The notes: generated from the letters alone by a model not told the origin. A DNA stretch of 64,000 nucleotides from JAAOIF01 sp965217125 (GCA_965217125.1 OZ244244.1:682001-746000), one strand, 5' to 3'; shown: positions 50,701-60,177, counted from the stretch's first letter. Numbers and translations: made by a program.

Positions 50701-52260
50701 TTTGATAAATATGGACTTGTTTTTACTGGATTTGATGGCTTTACGGCTGAGTATGCTAATAATAGTGATTTTCCTAGTGTTGCATTACCTGGTGGAAATA
50801 ATCTTACTGATACTAGCTTCAAAGCGTGGGCATTAGCAATCGCTGAAGCGATATGGCATTATGGCCATCCTAATTATGTAGATTATGCTGCATTAAGAGC
50901 TGAAAGAATAGCAGAAATCAAAGTTTTAGATGATGCTTCTGTTAATGTAACGATTGCTAATTTTATCCATCCTACTGATGGGGATACATTCGAAATCAGC
51001 ATAGCAGATGATACTTTCCTTTTACCTCAATTCTCTACAACTGATTATGAAAGTGGAGTTTTAGGATTTGCATATTTAGGAGATAATGAATGGGATACTA
51101 TGAAGTCAGATATTTCTGATAAAATTACTGAAATTGATGATGATATTTCACTGAGAAACGATAGGAGAGCTGTATTGATTCAAAATTCAAATGATGATGT
51201 AACTGTTGGTACTCGATATGATGGTACTCCTCTTGGAGATGCTGATCCTGGTCGTGGTGATCTTTTTGAAATATTTAACGCTTCTCTTACAGAGTATGCT
51301 TATGTTAATGATTTTGATCTAGACGCAACAGGCGATTACACAAGATTAGAAGATTTAACTGATGCTGAGTATAATTCATTAAATGATGCAATTATTGCTA
51401 AAGTTGAGGAATTAGATCCTGCTAATACTGTAGCTAATTATGGCTTTATTCCAGCAGACTACGCTAATGCTCCTGCAACAGCTAAACGTGATTATTTAGT
51501 AAATTGGGGTAATACTAATAGAGTTCTCGCAATCACAAGTTTTGTTGCAGGCGGAGGTGCTAATATTAATCCTTTCGTGCAATTTAAGTATGGACAATAT
51601 CCTAAACAATTTGAAGAATCAGTAAGTAATGGTGCTTCATATGCTGATTGGAAAATCTTTGTAGATAGAGTAAAGTATTTGTTAGCTGCTGGAGATGATT
51701 CTGATGAACTGAAAGCTGCTAGAGAAACAGAAGTTGCTGGATTAAGTTCTGGAATTGTTGATATTGAATTAGGATCTCCTGGTAATAATGATTGGGACAT
51801 ACAATTTAATGGTCTTAATTTCATTTACGGAGGTTTTACGCCAACTGATATTGGTAATGCTTTTGCTAATGTATATAATGAAAGTAAAATTGAAAAACTT
51901 TCTGGTGCTGGATTTGAAGCTTTACTTGTAGAGATTGTAAGAATTAGAACTCTTGTACTTGAAGCTGATGCATTAGAAAGAAATACTGATCAAAGAAAAA
52001 ATCATTGGACTAATGTTGATAATGCAATATGGTTTGGGAATACTAGTGTAGAGTGGGTATTAATAGGAACTAATGATCCCTTCTATAGTAATACTAACTA
52101 TGGTAACCAAGATGGAGCTCAATGTGTTGGATATGCAACCCTCAGTGCTATGGACAACTACAATTGGAGATATCTTTATATTATTGCTAAAAATGAGTTG
52201 TTAAAACAAGCTGGTACTACATACTATAATCATTTACCACAAAATGAATGCACGCCTTAA
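47743..52260 (+). CDS. giant modular secreted protein 2
   Basis: A 1505-residue protein with the same signal peptide and dockerin-like pair (about 1-140). About a dozen modules of 80-110 residues follow. Class alpha begins like YSGDRPTELTAEQIADANGA or FANDTAPTELTPLLTAEANR and ends in a Trp helix (AIWDLVNP, KWNQLYP, AIWHYGHPNY). Class beta (RQSRLNQLDALETKYNILSS, ending DWDTKLQELEDQV) occurs at about 248 and 546. Class delta/epsilon units (EIKVLDDASVNVTIANFI; RGDLFEI) follow near 1047-1220. The last 80 residues are unique and hold two Cys. No catalytic motif is evident. Confidence 0.85.
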   Translation: MKKIILTLLLTLSALVNVNAVAAFSLDIDGNGTINASNDGLIIFKYLLNSNANNLHTTISSNAADDRKTTAQLKAYLDNSGDILDVDGNGTTNASNDGLIVFKYLLNSNANNLHTTIASNAPGSKTTTINLKAYLDQYTNTDVSNMYSGDRPTELTAEQIADANGAGTEQEHLAVLQTAGFSNYRISFDYEAIQVWVLDTDLSIGTIYARIQLPSDLQQLRTSLDDAEFQAIFLETIQAIWDLVNPITERQSRLNQLDALETKYNILSSSLTESGEFQTTNKFVTYLYQLTQGTDETYQFGEFDYIEDVTDWDTKLQELEDQVNPPTTATYQTDLAAIFANDTAPTELTPLLTAEANRVANTTSSQDKKNLFENLTGDGVTVTYGFDSTDEFFTVSSNGNSISNNVIANFIVTVNPDEADLRSVFFNVILEKWNQLYPAPLTAAEELVAIFALGTSPTAFVDYPALDAEADGILQAARAQHIVNSLTNLNGVTVTYTINTTPKSFNVAKAGETTINVLQDSSSGSAVSLDTLSVFKDIYFQTIQAKWDILHPAVTERQSRLNQLDALGTKYEVLSSNLLESGNEPEGTSKYVVYSYQLIHGTTESYQFGAFDFIQDVTDWDTKLQALEDQIKREDRLNDFAGLVGQYGVTSMSANDADSNGELFAAYIQDGGSVTGFSFGIYANFGVIPQSIFDTKFDELVAKLIADEVTGPTVESEAEDFYASTEPPTGFVANSLIDAEAQSFRDDQSSSRSVFLERLSSSTYRLSSASAVDGYVTYDIITFTSNTAIETISADVSGALTKQEFSDFTFKLMLAVWHLEHPNYVAPTPFEIELAALYASNTAPTGFVSGGAIETEALAFQSPLGSVIETFMQKLNSENYEVFSLGAVIPVKVTLKTGQSIDSPYDDITVGNHTGAQIRDWALEVVKAIYLLENPPLSLEEEIAAMYDAATPPTSFVDTIGDAAILANQNATVPPLQQSRIDFISLFDKYGLVFTGFDGFTAEYANNSDFPSVALPGGNNLTDTSFKAWALAIAEAIWHYGHPNYVDYAALRAERIAEIKVLDDASVNVTIANFIHPTDGDTFEISIADDTFLLPQFSTTDYESGVLGFAYLGDNEWDTMKSDISDKITEIDDDISLRNDRRAVLIQNSNDDVTVGTRYDGTPLGDADPGRGDLFEIFNASLTEYAYVNDFDLDATGDYTRLEDLTDAEYNSLNDAIIAKVEELDPANTVANYGFIPADYANAPATAKRDYLVNWGNTNRVLAITSFVAGGGANINPFVQFKYGQYPKQFEESVSNGASYADWKIFVDRVKYLLAAGDDSDELKAARETEVAGLSSGIVDIELGSPGNNDWDIQFNGLNFIYGGFTPTDIGNAFANVYNESKIEKLSGAGFEALLVEIVRIRTLVLEADALERNTDQRKNHWTNVDNAIWFGNTSVEWVLIGTNDPFYSNTNYGNQDGAQCVGYATLSAMDNYNWRYLYIIAKNELLKQAGTTYYNHLPQNECTP

Positions 52261-52264
52261 TTAA

Positions 52265-52303
52265 ATAACGGTTAAACCGGGGTTTGATTCCCCGAGTTTA
52301 ACT
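52265..52303 (+). terminator. terminator hairpin type B after giant gene 2
   Basis: GTTAAACCGGGG (52271-52282) pairs with CCCCGAGTTTAAC (52290-52302) around tttgatt. The same hairpin, with one base changed, follows gene 3. Confidence 0.7.
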
Positions 52304-52307
52304 AACA

Positions 52308-52418
52308 AATAAAATGAAAAATAAGAATAAAATGGTAGCGTTGCCCTTATTTTTAAAAACTTTTTATTTATAAATAATGGATATAATAGCAGCTTAGATT
52401 AATTATTATTAATTTACC
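52308..52418 (+). repeat. giant-gene leader, copy 3
   Basis: A more diverged copy: the hairpin stem is aaaatggtagcgttgccctt, and the promoter-like end is ataatggatataatagcagc. The ATG follows taatttacc with no ribosome site. Confidence 0.6.
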
Positions 52419-55349
52419 ATGAAAAAAATAATCCTAACACTACTATTAACCCTATCAACCTTAGTTAATGTTAATGCTGTTGCAGCTTTTTCCTTAGATA
52501 TTGATGGCAACGGGACTATTAACGCCTCTAATGATGGCTTGATTATCTTTAAATATTTACTAAACTCTAATGCTAACAATTTACATACTACTATTTCTAG
52601 TAATGCAGCTGATGACAGAAAAACAACCGCACAGTTGAAGGCTTATTTAGATAGTGCAGGAACTATTTTAGATATTGATGGCAACGGGACTACTAATGCC
52701 TCTAATGATGGCTTGATTGTCTTTAAATATTTACTAAACTCTAATGCTAACAATTTACATACTACCATTGCTAGTAATGCACCTGGTAGCAAAACAACAA
52801 CCATAGATTTAAAGACTTATTTAGACCAATATATTAGCACTGATGTTTCTAACATGTATTCAGGGGATAGACCTACTGAACTTACAGCAGAACAAATTGC
52901 TGATGCTAATGGTGCTGCAAATGATTCTAATGCTCATCTTACTGTTTTACGATATGCAAACTTTGGAGATTATGTTGTAAATATTCTTAGTGACAAAATC
53001 GTAATTAGAGATGAATCAGATAATTATGCAATTGTTTATGAAATCACCTCTTCAGAGAATAATTTAGCTCAACTTGATGATGCTGAATTTCAAGCACTTT
53101 ATCTTGAAGTTATTCAAGCAATATGGGATTTAATAAATCCTGTTACTGTTGAAAGTGAAGTAGCAAAACTATATGCTGCTGAAGATGCTCCAACCTCACT
53201 TGGAGATTTTATACAAACTTACTTTGAAAATGAGGAAGTATTTGGAATTCTTGCAGATTTCCAAAAATTAGCTAGTGAAAATTATGAAATAACAGGGTAT
53301 GGTACGACTGTAGTTAACATAAACTTATCCATTGGTTATATTACATTATCTAATGGTGATGAAGTTCCTTTTCCTGATAAAAATTTTAGCTCACTCAATG
53401 GATCAGATCTTGCTGACTGGGCTTTAGCTATTGTACAAGCAATATGGGATTTAGAAAATCCTAACGCTGGACCTACTTATCAAGATGACCTGATAGCGAT
53501 ATTCGCTAGTGATACTGCTCCAACGGAGCTTACTCCTTTATTAACTGCTGAAGCTAATAGGGTTATTGGTACAGAAACTACAGTAGATAATAAAGAGCTG
53601 TTTACTAATCTATCTGGAGATGGTGTTGATGTAACTTATGGAGGAGATGGTAGTGGTAATGAAATATTCGCTGTATCTTCTTTCATCGATGGAAATTCTA
53701 TTTCAAATAACATTATAGTTAATCAACTAATTACTTCTTCTCCAAATGAAGCTAATTTCAGATCAGCATTCTTTGATGCTATATTAGAGAAATGGAATCA
53801 ACTACATCCTTCTGCTGCTCTTGAAGATGAAATTACAGCTATTTATGAAGCTGATCTTCCTCCAACTGAACTTACTGATCTTATTAAAGATGCATGTGAA
53901 AGTTATGGAAATTGGACTAATAATACACTTCCTGCACTTAATAGGTTTGGAGTTACATTTACTAGTTTTGATGGTAGTACTATTGTGTATAATGGAATTG
54001 ATAATACCAATAATAGTGCTGGTAGTAATACTGCAAGAAGAACTGCAACTTTAGAGATTATGACTAAAATATGGCATGTAGGACATCCTAATTATGTGGA
54101 TCCTACTACTCATGCTGCTAGAGCAGCTGTTTTAACAGCTTACAACTCTATTGATGGGATTTCTAACATTACTGTAAAACTATCAAATTCAAATAATCTT
54201 TCGACTGCTAGTGTTTATTTGACTTGGAAATTGAATGAAGTTGCTCAAGATTTCTGGTATTTTAGTGCTACTAATCCAACTTCAACCACTGATGGAGAAG
54301 TTCGAGGTGATCTTTCATATCTTTCTCCAGAACAGTTTGAGACTTACAGAGAGAGATTGTACAATAAATTAACTGATCATATTCAAACTCCTGCTAAATT
54401 AAGAGCGGCTAGAATAGTTGAAATCAAAGTTTTAGATGATGCTTCTGATAATGTGATAATTACTAATTATATAGATCCTACTGATGGAGATACATTCATA
54501 ATTGATGTATTAGGCGAACCTAGTCTCCAATCTGAATATTCTACAACTACTTATGAAAGTGGAGTTCAAGGATTTGGATATTTAGGAACTACTCAATGGG
54601 ATGCTATGAAGAAAGATATTTCTGATAAGATTGATGAAATTGATATAGCTTTAACACCTACTATTACTGATGAACTTGCTGCTTTCTATAGCGGTGAAGC
54701 TCCTGATACTATAGCTACAGGTGGTGATGCTTATGGAAATCAACTTCCTCCTGCAATTCACACTGCTGCTGTTGCCGCATGGAATACTAATATTCATGAT
54801 ACCATGCTTGCATTCCTTAGAACTCTTTCTCAAGAGGCTACTGGTAATTTTGGTGATTCTACTGATCCAGTTACGACTAATGGTATAAGTTATTATGGAT
54901 CTACTGGATTTGTTGTTGTTAGAAACCTTGATAGAGGACAAGTTAGTGGTACAGTTGCCCAAGGTGGTGATGGAGGTTATGGTTACCATGATATTGATCT
55001 TGGATCCCCTACTCTTTATCTTAATGGTTGGAGTAACTTGAATTTCACACATTTAAGTGAAACAAACTTTACTACACTTGCTTATCATGTAATGTCTAAT
55101 TTCTATGATTTACAACAAACAGTTAGGCAAACTAGAATACTTGATCTTTTATCTATAGATTCTAGATTATACGTTTCTAGAACAGATGATGGTTCAGCAG
55201 ATTCTGTTAGGCGTGATTCCGGTAGTGGTTATCAAAATATAGGTGTTAACCATTATGGTAGTACTCAGACAGGTGTAACTACATTTGAAGGATTATCGAC
55301 CGCACAATATGCTCATTATAGAGCTTATGTAGTAGCACTTCAATTTTAA
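52419..55349 (+). CDS. giant modular secreted protein 3
   Basis: The shortest paralog, 976 residues, with the same N-terminal 140 residues (one Thr for Ala in the signal peptide). Modules include YSGDRPTELTAEQIADANGA (about 148), LYAAEDAPTSLGDFIQTYFE (about 248), FASDTAPTELTPLLTAEANR (about 357), the gamma unit LTAYNSIDGISNITVKLS (about 570) and EIKVLDDASDNVIITNYI (about 670). The tail (about 750-976) is different from the others and Gly-rich, ending AHYRAYVVALQF. The gene ends before the C-terminal unit found in proteins 1 and 4, so it may be a recombinant or truncated form. Confidence 0.85.
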   Translation: MKKIILTLLLTLSTLVNVNAVAAFSLDIDGNGTINASNDGLIIFKYLLNSNANNLHTTISSNAADDRKTTAQLKAYLDSAGTILDIDGNGTTNASNDGLIVFKYLLNSNANNLHTTIASNAPGSKTTTIDLKTYLDQYISTDVSNMYSGDRPTELTAEQIADANGAANDSNAHLTVLRYANFGDYVVNILSDKIVIRDESDNYAIVYEITSSENNLAQLDDAEFQALYLEVIQAIWDLINPVTVESEVAKLYAAEDAPTSLGDFIQTYFENEEVFGILADFQKLASENYEITGYGTTVVNINLSIGYITLSNGDEVPFPDKNFSSLNGSDLADWALAIVQAIWDLENPNAGPTYQDDLIAIFASDTAPTELTPLLTAEANRVIGTETTVDNKELFTNLSGDGVDVTYGGDGSGNEIFAVSSFIDGNSISNNIIVNQLITSSPNEANFRSAFFDAILEKWNQLHPSAALEDEITAIYEADLPPTELTDLIKDACESYGNWTNNTLPALNRFGVTFTSFDGSTIVYNGIDNTNNSAGSNTARRTATLEIMTKIWHVGHPNYVDPTTHAARAAVLTAYNSIDGISNITVKLSNSNNLSTASVYLTWKLNEVAQDFWYFSATNPTSTTDGEVRGDLSYLSPEQFETYRERLYNKLTDHIQTPAKLRAARIVEIKVLDDASDNVIITNYIDPTDGDTFIIDVLGEPSLQSEYSTTTYESGVQGFGYLGTTQWDAMKKDISDKIDEIDIALTPTITDELAAFYSGEAPDTIATGGDAYGNQLPPAIHTAAVAAWNTNIHDTMLAFLRTLSQEATGNFGDSTDPVTTNGISYYGSTGFVVVRNLDRGQVSGTVAQGGDGGYGYHDIDLGSPTLYLNGWSNLNFTHLSETNFTTLAYHVMSNFYDLQQTVRQTRILDLLSIDSRLYVSRTDDGSADSVRRDSGSGYQNIGVNHYGSTQTGVTTFEGLSTAQYAHYRAYVVALQF

Positions 55350-55377
55350 TACATTGTTGAACTACAATAATTAAGTA

Positions 55378-55412
55378 ACGGTTAAACCGGGGTTTGATTC
55401 CCCGAGATTAAC
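55378..55412 (+). terminator. terminator hairpin type B after giant gene 3
   Basis: GTTAAACCGGGG (55381-55392) pairs with CCCCGAGATTAAC around tttgatt. One stem base differs from the gene 2 copy. Confidence 0.7.
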
Positions 55413-55417
55413 TAACA

Positions 55418-55532
55418 AATAAAACGGAAAATAACAATAAAAGGGCAGTGCCGCCCTTATTTTAAAAAAAACTTTCTTATCTATAAATAATGGTATAAAA
55501 TAGAAAGTTATCTTAACTACCACTAACTTATC
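55418..55532 (+). repeat. giant-gene leader, copy 4
   Basis: It contains the best-formed hairpin (aaaagggcagtgccgccctt, with AAGGGC/GCCCTT stems), then a T-run. The AT-rich promoter-like block is identical to that before gene 2 over about 50 nt, and the nearly identical coding start follows. Confidence 0.65.
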
Positions 55533-58500
55533 ATGAAAAAAATAATCCTAACACTACTATTAACCCTCTCAGCCTTAGTTAATGTTAATGCTGTTGCAGC
55601 TTTTTCCTTAGATATTGATGGCAATGGGACTATTAACGCCTCTAACGATGGCTTGATTATCTTTAAATATTTACTAAACTCTAATGCTAACAATTTACAT
55701 ACTACCATTTCTAGTAATGCAGCTGATGACAGAAAAACAACCGCACAGTTGAAGGCTTATTTAGATAATTCAGGAGATATTTTAGATATTGATGGCAACG
55801 GGACTACTAATGCCTCTAATGATGGCTTGATTGTCTTTAAATATTTACTAAACTCTAATGCTAACAATTTACATACTACTATTGCTAGTAATGCACCTGG
55901 TAGCAAAACAACAACCATAAATTTGAAGGCTTATTTAGACCAATATATTAGCACTGATGTTTCTAACTTGTATTCAGGGGATAGACCTACTGAACTTACA
56001 GCAGAACAAATTGCTGATGCTAATGGAGCTGGAACTACTACAGAACATTTAGATGTATTAAAAACTGCGGAATTTTCAAATTACGGGGTTTATCTAGATT
56101 TATCAGAGAAGCAAATATGGATTGTTGATACAGATGGAAATATAGGAACTGTTTATACACGAATAGATCTTGGTGATAATTTCCAACAACTACATTCTTC
56201 CTTAAATAATGAAGAATTTCAAGCAATTTATCTTGAAACTATTCAAGCAATATGGGATTTAGTAAATCCTGCTGTGGAATCTAGGCTAGATGAACTCAAG
56301 TCTATACTTATACAGAATGGCGCTACTTTCGTTGAATTCTTTGAACCTGCTAGTTCTAGTGCAATGGAGGTGACAATAACATGGGTTAGTAAAGATGGAA
56401 TTACTGATTCTCACAATTTCGGAGAATTCGATACTCTTGATGATGTAGAGCCTTGGGCTGATAGACTTCAAGCATTTGAGGATCAAGTAAATCCTCCTAC
56501 TACTGCCACTTATCAAACTGATCTAGCAGCGATATTTGCTAATGATACTGCTCCAACGGAGCTTACTCCTTTATTAACTGCTGAAGCTAATAGAGTTGCT
56601 AATATCACAAATTCTTCAATAGCTAAGAGTGAGTTGTTTACTAATCTATCAGGAGATGGTGTTACTGTAGTTTATGGAGCAGCAGATGGTAATGAAGTAT
56701 TCACAGTATCTTCTAACGGAGGTTCTATTTCAAACAATATCATAGCTAATGGAATAATTACTATTCCTGCTGTAGATGAAGCTGACGTAAGATCAATATT
56801 CTTTGATGTTATATTAGAGAAATGGAATCAACTATATCCTAATGCTGATTTATATTCAGGGGATAGACCTACTGAACTTACAGCGGAACAAATTGCTGCT
56901 GCTAATGGAGCTGTAACTGAGCAGGAACATATAGAGGTATTACAAACTGCGAAATTTTCTAACTATCGAATTGGATATAGTGCGGGAGAGAGACAAATAT
57001 GGGTTCTTGATACAGATCTTACGATAGGAACTGTTTATGCAATAATACAACTCCCTAGTACTTTACAATCATTACGTACTTCTCTAGATCATGCTGAATT
57101 TCAAGGATATTTCCTGGAAACTATTCAAGCAATATGGGATTTAATAAATCCTACTACTGTTGAAAGTGAAGTAGCAAAACTATATGCTGCTGAAAATGCT
57201 CCAACTGAGCTTGGAAGTTTCTTACAAACTTACTTTGAAGCTGAGTCTTTAACTGGAATTATTGAAGATTTTGAAAAATTAACTGGTGAGAATTTTACAA
57301 TAATTGAGTTAGGTTCGAAAGCAGCAACTGGAAACATTTCCATTGGCTATGTTGAATTATCTAATAATGATATAATTGATGATCCTAGTGGTACAAACTT
57401 TATTGCACTCGATGGACCAAAACTTGCTAACTGGGCTTTAGCTATTGTACAAGCAATATGGGATTTAGAAAATCCTCCAACTCCTGCTGAAATTAAAGCA
57501 GCTAATGAATTAAAAATTACTAATCTTGTTGGTTCTTATAGTGTTACTGCTATAACCATTTCAGATTCAAATGGTTTATATGCAGATTATGAGCAAACAG
57601 GTGTTACTAATTCAGCTGGTGGATCTATAATATCTTTCCACTTTGGGAGCTTTGCTAATTTTGGTGTAATAGATCAAGTAACTTATGATACTAAATTCGA
57701 TGAACTCGTAGCTAAATTGATAGCTGATGAAGTAACTGGACCCACTGTTGAAAGTGAAATTGCAACTCTTTATGCTGCTGATACTCCTCCAGAGGCTCTT
57801 GGTGATCTTATTACTGCTCAAACTGTAACTTTTAATGATTTTACTAATTTACTTGCAAAATTTAATAAATTTGGAGCTGAATATTCTAGTTTAAGTAATG
57901 ATACTTTTACATATACTGGAATTGATCCTATATCTCACGCTTCTGGTGATGCAGCTCAACGAAAAGCTGTATCATTATTGATTGTTACTGCAATATGGCA
58001 TTTAGGCCATCCTAATTATGTTGCACCAACTCCTTTTGAAATTGAGCTTGCGGCTGTTTATGATGCACCTAGCCCACCAACTTCGCTTGGAAGTGTTGTT
58101 AATGGTGCTGCATTAGCAGTAGAATTTGGTATTGCAGGAATTGCTCCAAGAACTAATTTCATTAAATCATTAGCTCATTTTGGTGTTAGTGTAACTTCAG
58201 TTCATGATTCTAGTGGTAAACCATCTGAAGCACATTTATCTAATGGTAGTATTATTCCTAATATTGGAACTAATGATAACATGAATGATATGAGTCCTGC
58301 TCAATTTGCAGTTTTCGCTTTTGAAGTTGTTAAAGCATTCTGGCATATAGGAAATCCTAATTATGTAGACATTAATACTGTTGAAGGTGCACTTATAGCT
58401 CTTTATAACGCTGATACTCATCCAACTGAACTTGGAAGTGTTATCAATGATGCTGCTGGAGTTGCTTATGATAATCGTAGTGATAACGCAAATGATCCTA

Positions 58501-60077
58501 GACTAGCATTTATATCTAAACTTAATAAATTCGGTGTTGTATTTGAAGGATTTAATAATAGCAATGGTAATCGATATGTTACTTTTGTTGATGATACTAT
58601 TGATCCAATACAATCTCCTGTTGATGGAATTAATGTTACTACAGCACAATTCCAAGAATGGATGTTAAATATTGCTAGAAATATATGGTTATATGGTCAT
58701 CAAGATTACATATATGAACAAAGAGAAATTGATAGAATAGCTGAAATTTTAGCTATTGATACTGTTGCTGGCATTTCTATTAATTATGAAGCTCCGACAT
58801 TTACTATTTCTAATGGTGATAAAGATAATATATCTCAGATAGATATTTCTTATGCTATATTGAATGCTTATGATGATACTGATTTTCTTGCTAAGAAAGT
58901 TGAAGTACAAACAGCTTACGGTGTTCAATCTACTAATCTTGCTACAAGAACTTCTAGAAGTAGTGCATTGATAAACGGAAATAAAACTGGTTATGTATCT
59001 ATTGCTGCTAATTATGATGATAGTAGAGGTGATCTTTTCAATATATCTTATGGAGGCACTACACTGCACGAATATGCTGATACGCATTCTGGTGGATACA
59101 TAAGATTAGAGAATTTAACTAACGATCAATATAGTGCTTTAGATGCTGCAATTACTGTAAAAGTAGTTGAATTAACTCCTACTGTTGCAAAAGAACTTGC
59201 TGCTTGGTTTGCTGATACTGATACTGCTCCGGTAGGATCTGCTCCAGAATGGCTTCCAACTGCATTGTATGCTAAAGCTAATACACTTAGTAATGGAACT
59301 GAAAGATTTGCTCTTATTACAGATGGATTACTTTCAGCTTATGGTGTTACTATAACTAGAGGAGGTGCAGGTGGAACTGGTGCCACAGTAACAACATTTA
59401 TATTATCAAAAGGTGATGGATATGATGTTACTTTCGATTGGGGAGCTTATTCTGCTAATGGTTTCAATGGTAGCAATGCATCTCCTGAACTATATAGAAA
59501 TTTAGTATTTGATGTTATTTTAGCTGGATGGAAATTAGTAAATGAGACTAATAACACTAAAAGAAGTGATATGTTAGATCAAGATTTAGATATAACTGGT
59601 AATGATGTTGAATTAATAACATATGGACAACCAAATTATGATTGGTGGATTTATTTTAATGTTGATGGACTTCAAATTCCAATATTATCTGGTGGTATAG
59701 CTAGTGATCCAATGTATTACAATAAGTACACTGTTAATCCTCATGATACTTACATGACGGAAGTAGAATTCCAGAGATTAGTTGTATTTGTTACATTTAT
59801 GAGAGATAATTTCACAAACTTAAAAGCTATAACTGGTGTACAAAATAGAAGTATTGAAATACAACAGATGGCTAATGATTTCGGAACTCATGCTACTATA
59901 TCTGTCCAAAGTGATGGATCACACCATGTTACTTTTGCAAAAAATAACGGTGATACTCATCTTTATCCAGTTCAATCTAATTGGACTCATGCCGCAGGAA
60001 CAGGTCTTGAAGACTTAAACCCTGATAGTTGGGTAAAATTCTATGCTAAATGTAGAGGTATAGCATTAGGAATATAG
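55533..60077 (+). CDS. giant modular secreted protein 4
   Basis: A 1514-residue protein, the longest paralog. The N-terminal 140 residues are nearly identical to protein 2. The alpha module YSGDRPTELTAEQIA-(D/A)-ANGA appears twice (about 148 and 441), an internal duplication. Several modules are shared almost word for word with protein 2 (LIADEVTGPTVESE; HPNYVAPTPFEIELAA) and protein 3. The last 180 residues (WWIYFNVDGLQIPILSGG; NRSIEIQQMANDFGTHATIS; SWVKFYAKCRGIALGI) match protein 1's tail. The role is probably surface or secreted and is unproven. Confidence 0.85.
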   Translation: MKKIILTLLLTLSALVNVNAVAAFSLDIDGNGTINASNDGLIIFKYLLNSNANNLHTTISSNAADDRKTTAQLKAYLDNSGDILDIDGNGTTNASNDGLIVFKYLLNSNANNLHTTIASNAPGSKTTTINLKAYLDQYISTDVSNLYSGDRPTELTAEQIADANGAGTTTEHLDVLKTAEFSNYGVYLDLSEKQIWIVDTDGNIGTVYTRIDLGDNFQQLHSSLNNEEFQAIYLETIQAIWDLVNPAVESRLDELKSILIQNGATFVEFFEPASSSAMEVTITWVSKDGITDSHNFGEFDTLDDVEPWADRLQAFEDQVNPPTTATYQTDLAAIFANDTAPTELTPLLTAEANRVANITNSSIAKSELFTNLSGDGVTVVYGAADGNEVFTVSSNGGSISNNIIANGIITIPAVDEADVRSIFFDVILEKWNQLYPNADLYSGDRPTELTAEQIAAANGAVTEQEHIEVLQTAKFSNYRIGYSAGERQIWVLDTDLTIGTVYAIIQLPSTLQSLRTSLDHAEFQGYFLETIQAIWDLINPTTVESEVAKLYAAENAPTELGSFLQTYFEAESLTGIIEDFEKLTGENFTIIELGSKAATGNISIGYVELSNNDIIDDPSGTNFIALDGPKLANWALAIVQAIWDLENPPTPAEIKAANELKITNLVGSYSVTAITISDSNGLYADYEQTGVTNSAGGSIISFHFGSFANFGVIDQVTYDTKFDELVAKLIADEVTGPTVESEIATLYAADTPPEALGDLITAQTVTFNDFTNLLAKFNKFGAEYSSLSNDTFTYTGIDPISHASGDAAQRKAVSLLIVTAIWHLGHPNYVAPTPFEIELAAVYDAPSPPTSLGSVVNGAALAVEFGIAGIAPRTNFIKSLAHFGVSVTSVHDSSGKPSEAHLSNGSIIPNIGTNDNMNDMSPAQFAVFAFEVVKAFWHIGNPNYVDINTVEGALIALYNADTHPTELGSVINDAAGVAYDNRSDNANDPRLAFISKLNKFGVVFEGFNNSNGNRYVTFVDDTIDPIQSPVDGINVTTAQFQEWMLNIARNIWLYGHQDYIYEQREIDRIAEILAIDTVAGISINYEAPTFTISNGDKDNISQIDISYAILNAYDDTDFLAKKVEVQTAYGVQSTNLATRTSRSSALINGNKTGYVSIAANYDDSRGDLFNISYGGTTLHEYADTHSGGYIRLENLTNDQYSALDAAITVKVVELTPTVAKELAAWFADTDTAPVGSAPEWLPTALYAKANTLSNGTERFALITDGLLSAYGVTITRGGAGGTGATVTTFILSKGDGYDVTFDWGAYSANGFNGSNASPELYRNLVFDVILAGWKLVNETNNTKRSDMLDQDLDITGNDVELITYGQPNYDWWIYFNVDGLQIPILSGGIASDPMYYNKYTVNPHDTYMTEVEFQRLVVFVTFMRDNFTNLKAITGVQNRSIEIQQMANDFGTHATISVQSDGSHHVTFAKNNGDTHLYPVQSNWTHAAGTGLEDLNPDSWVKFYAKCRGIALGI

Positions 60078-60085
60078 AATAAACA

Positions 60086-60117
60086 ATGTTATTCCCGTCT
60101 TCGGGCGGGATTTAACT
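60086..60117 (+). terminator. terminator hairpin type A after giant gene 4
   Basis: The same cccgtcttcggg hairpin as after gene 1, in gttattcccgtcttcgggcg, followed by ggatttaactt. Confidence 0.6.
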
Positions 60118-60175
60118 TAAATCAAATGGAAAATAAGAATAAAAGGGCAGTGCCACCTTTATTTTAAAAAAACTT
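60118..60175 (+). repeat. orphan partial giant-gene leader
   Basis: Reads aaatggaaaataagaataaaa then gggcagtgccacctttattt and a T-run, the start of the leader. It breaks off at 60175 into a copy of NERD-gene sequence. It implies a fifth giant gene was lost here or that recombination ended here. Confidence 0.6.
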
Positions 60176-60177
60176 TT

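Noticed and set aside
54651..55052. Minus-strand ORF inside giant gene 3, and similar ones in the other giant genes
   Set aside because: Low-complexity Ser/Ile/Asn reading of the opposite strand; no support.
44193..60077. Giant genes as cellulosome scaffold or enzymes
   Set aside because: The head is dockerin-like, but there are no cohesins, carbohydrate-binding modules or glycosidase motifs.
44193..60077. Giant genes as RTX or type I-secreted toxins
   Set aside because: They have Sec signal peptides, no GGxGxD repeats of RTX type and no ABC exporter nearby.
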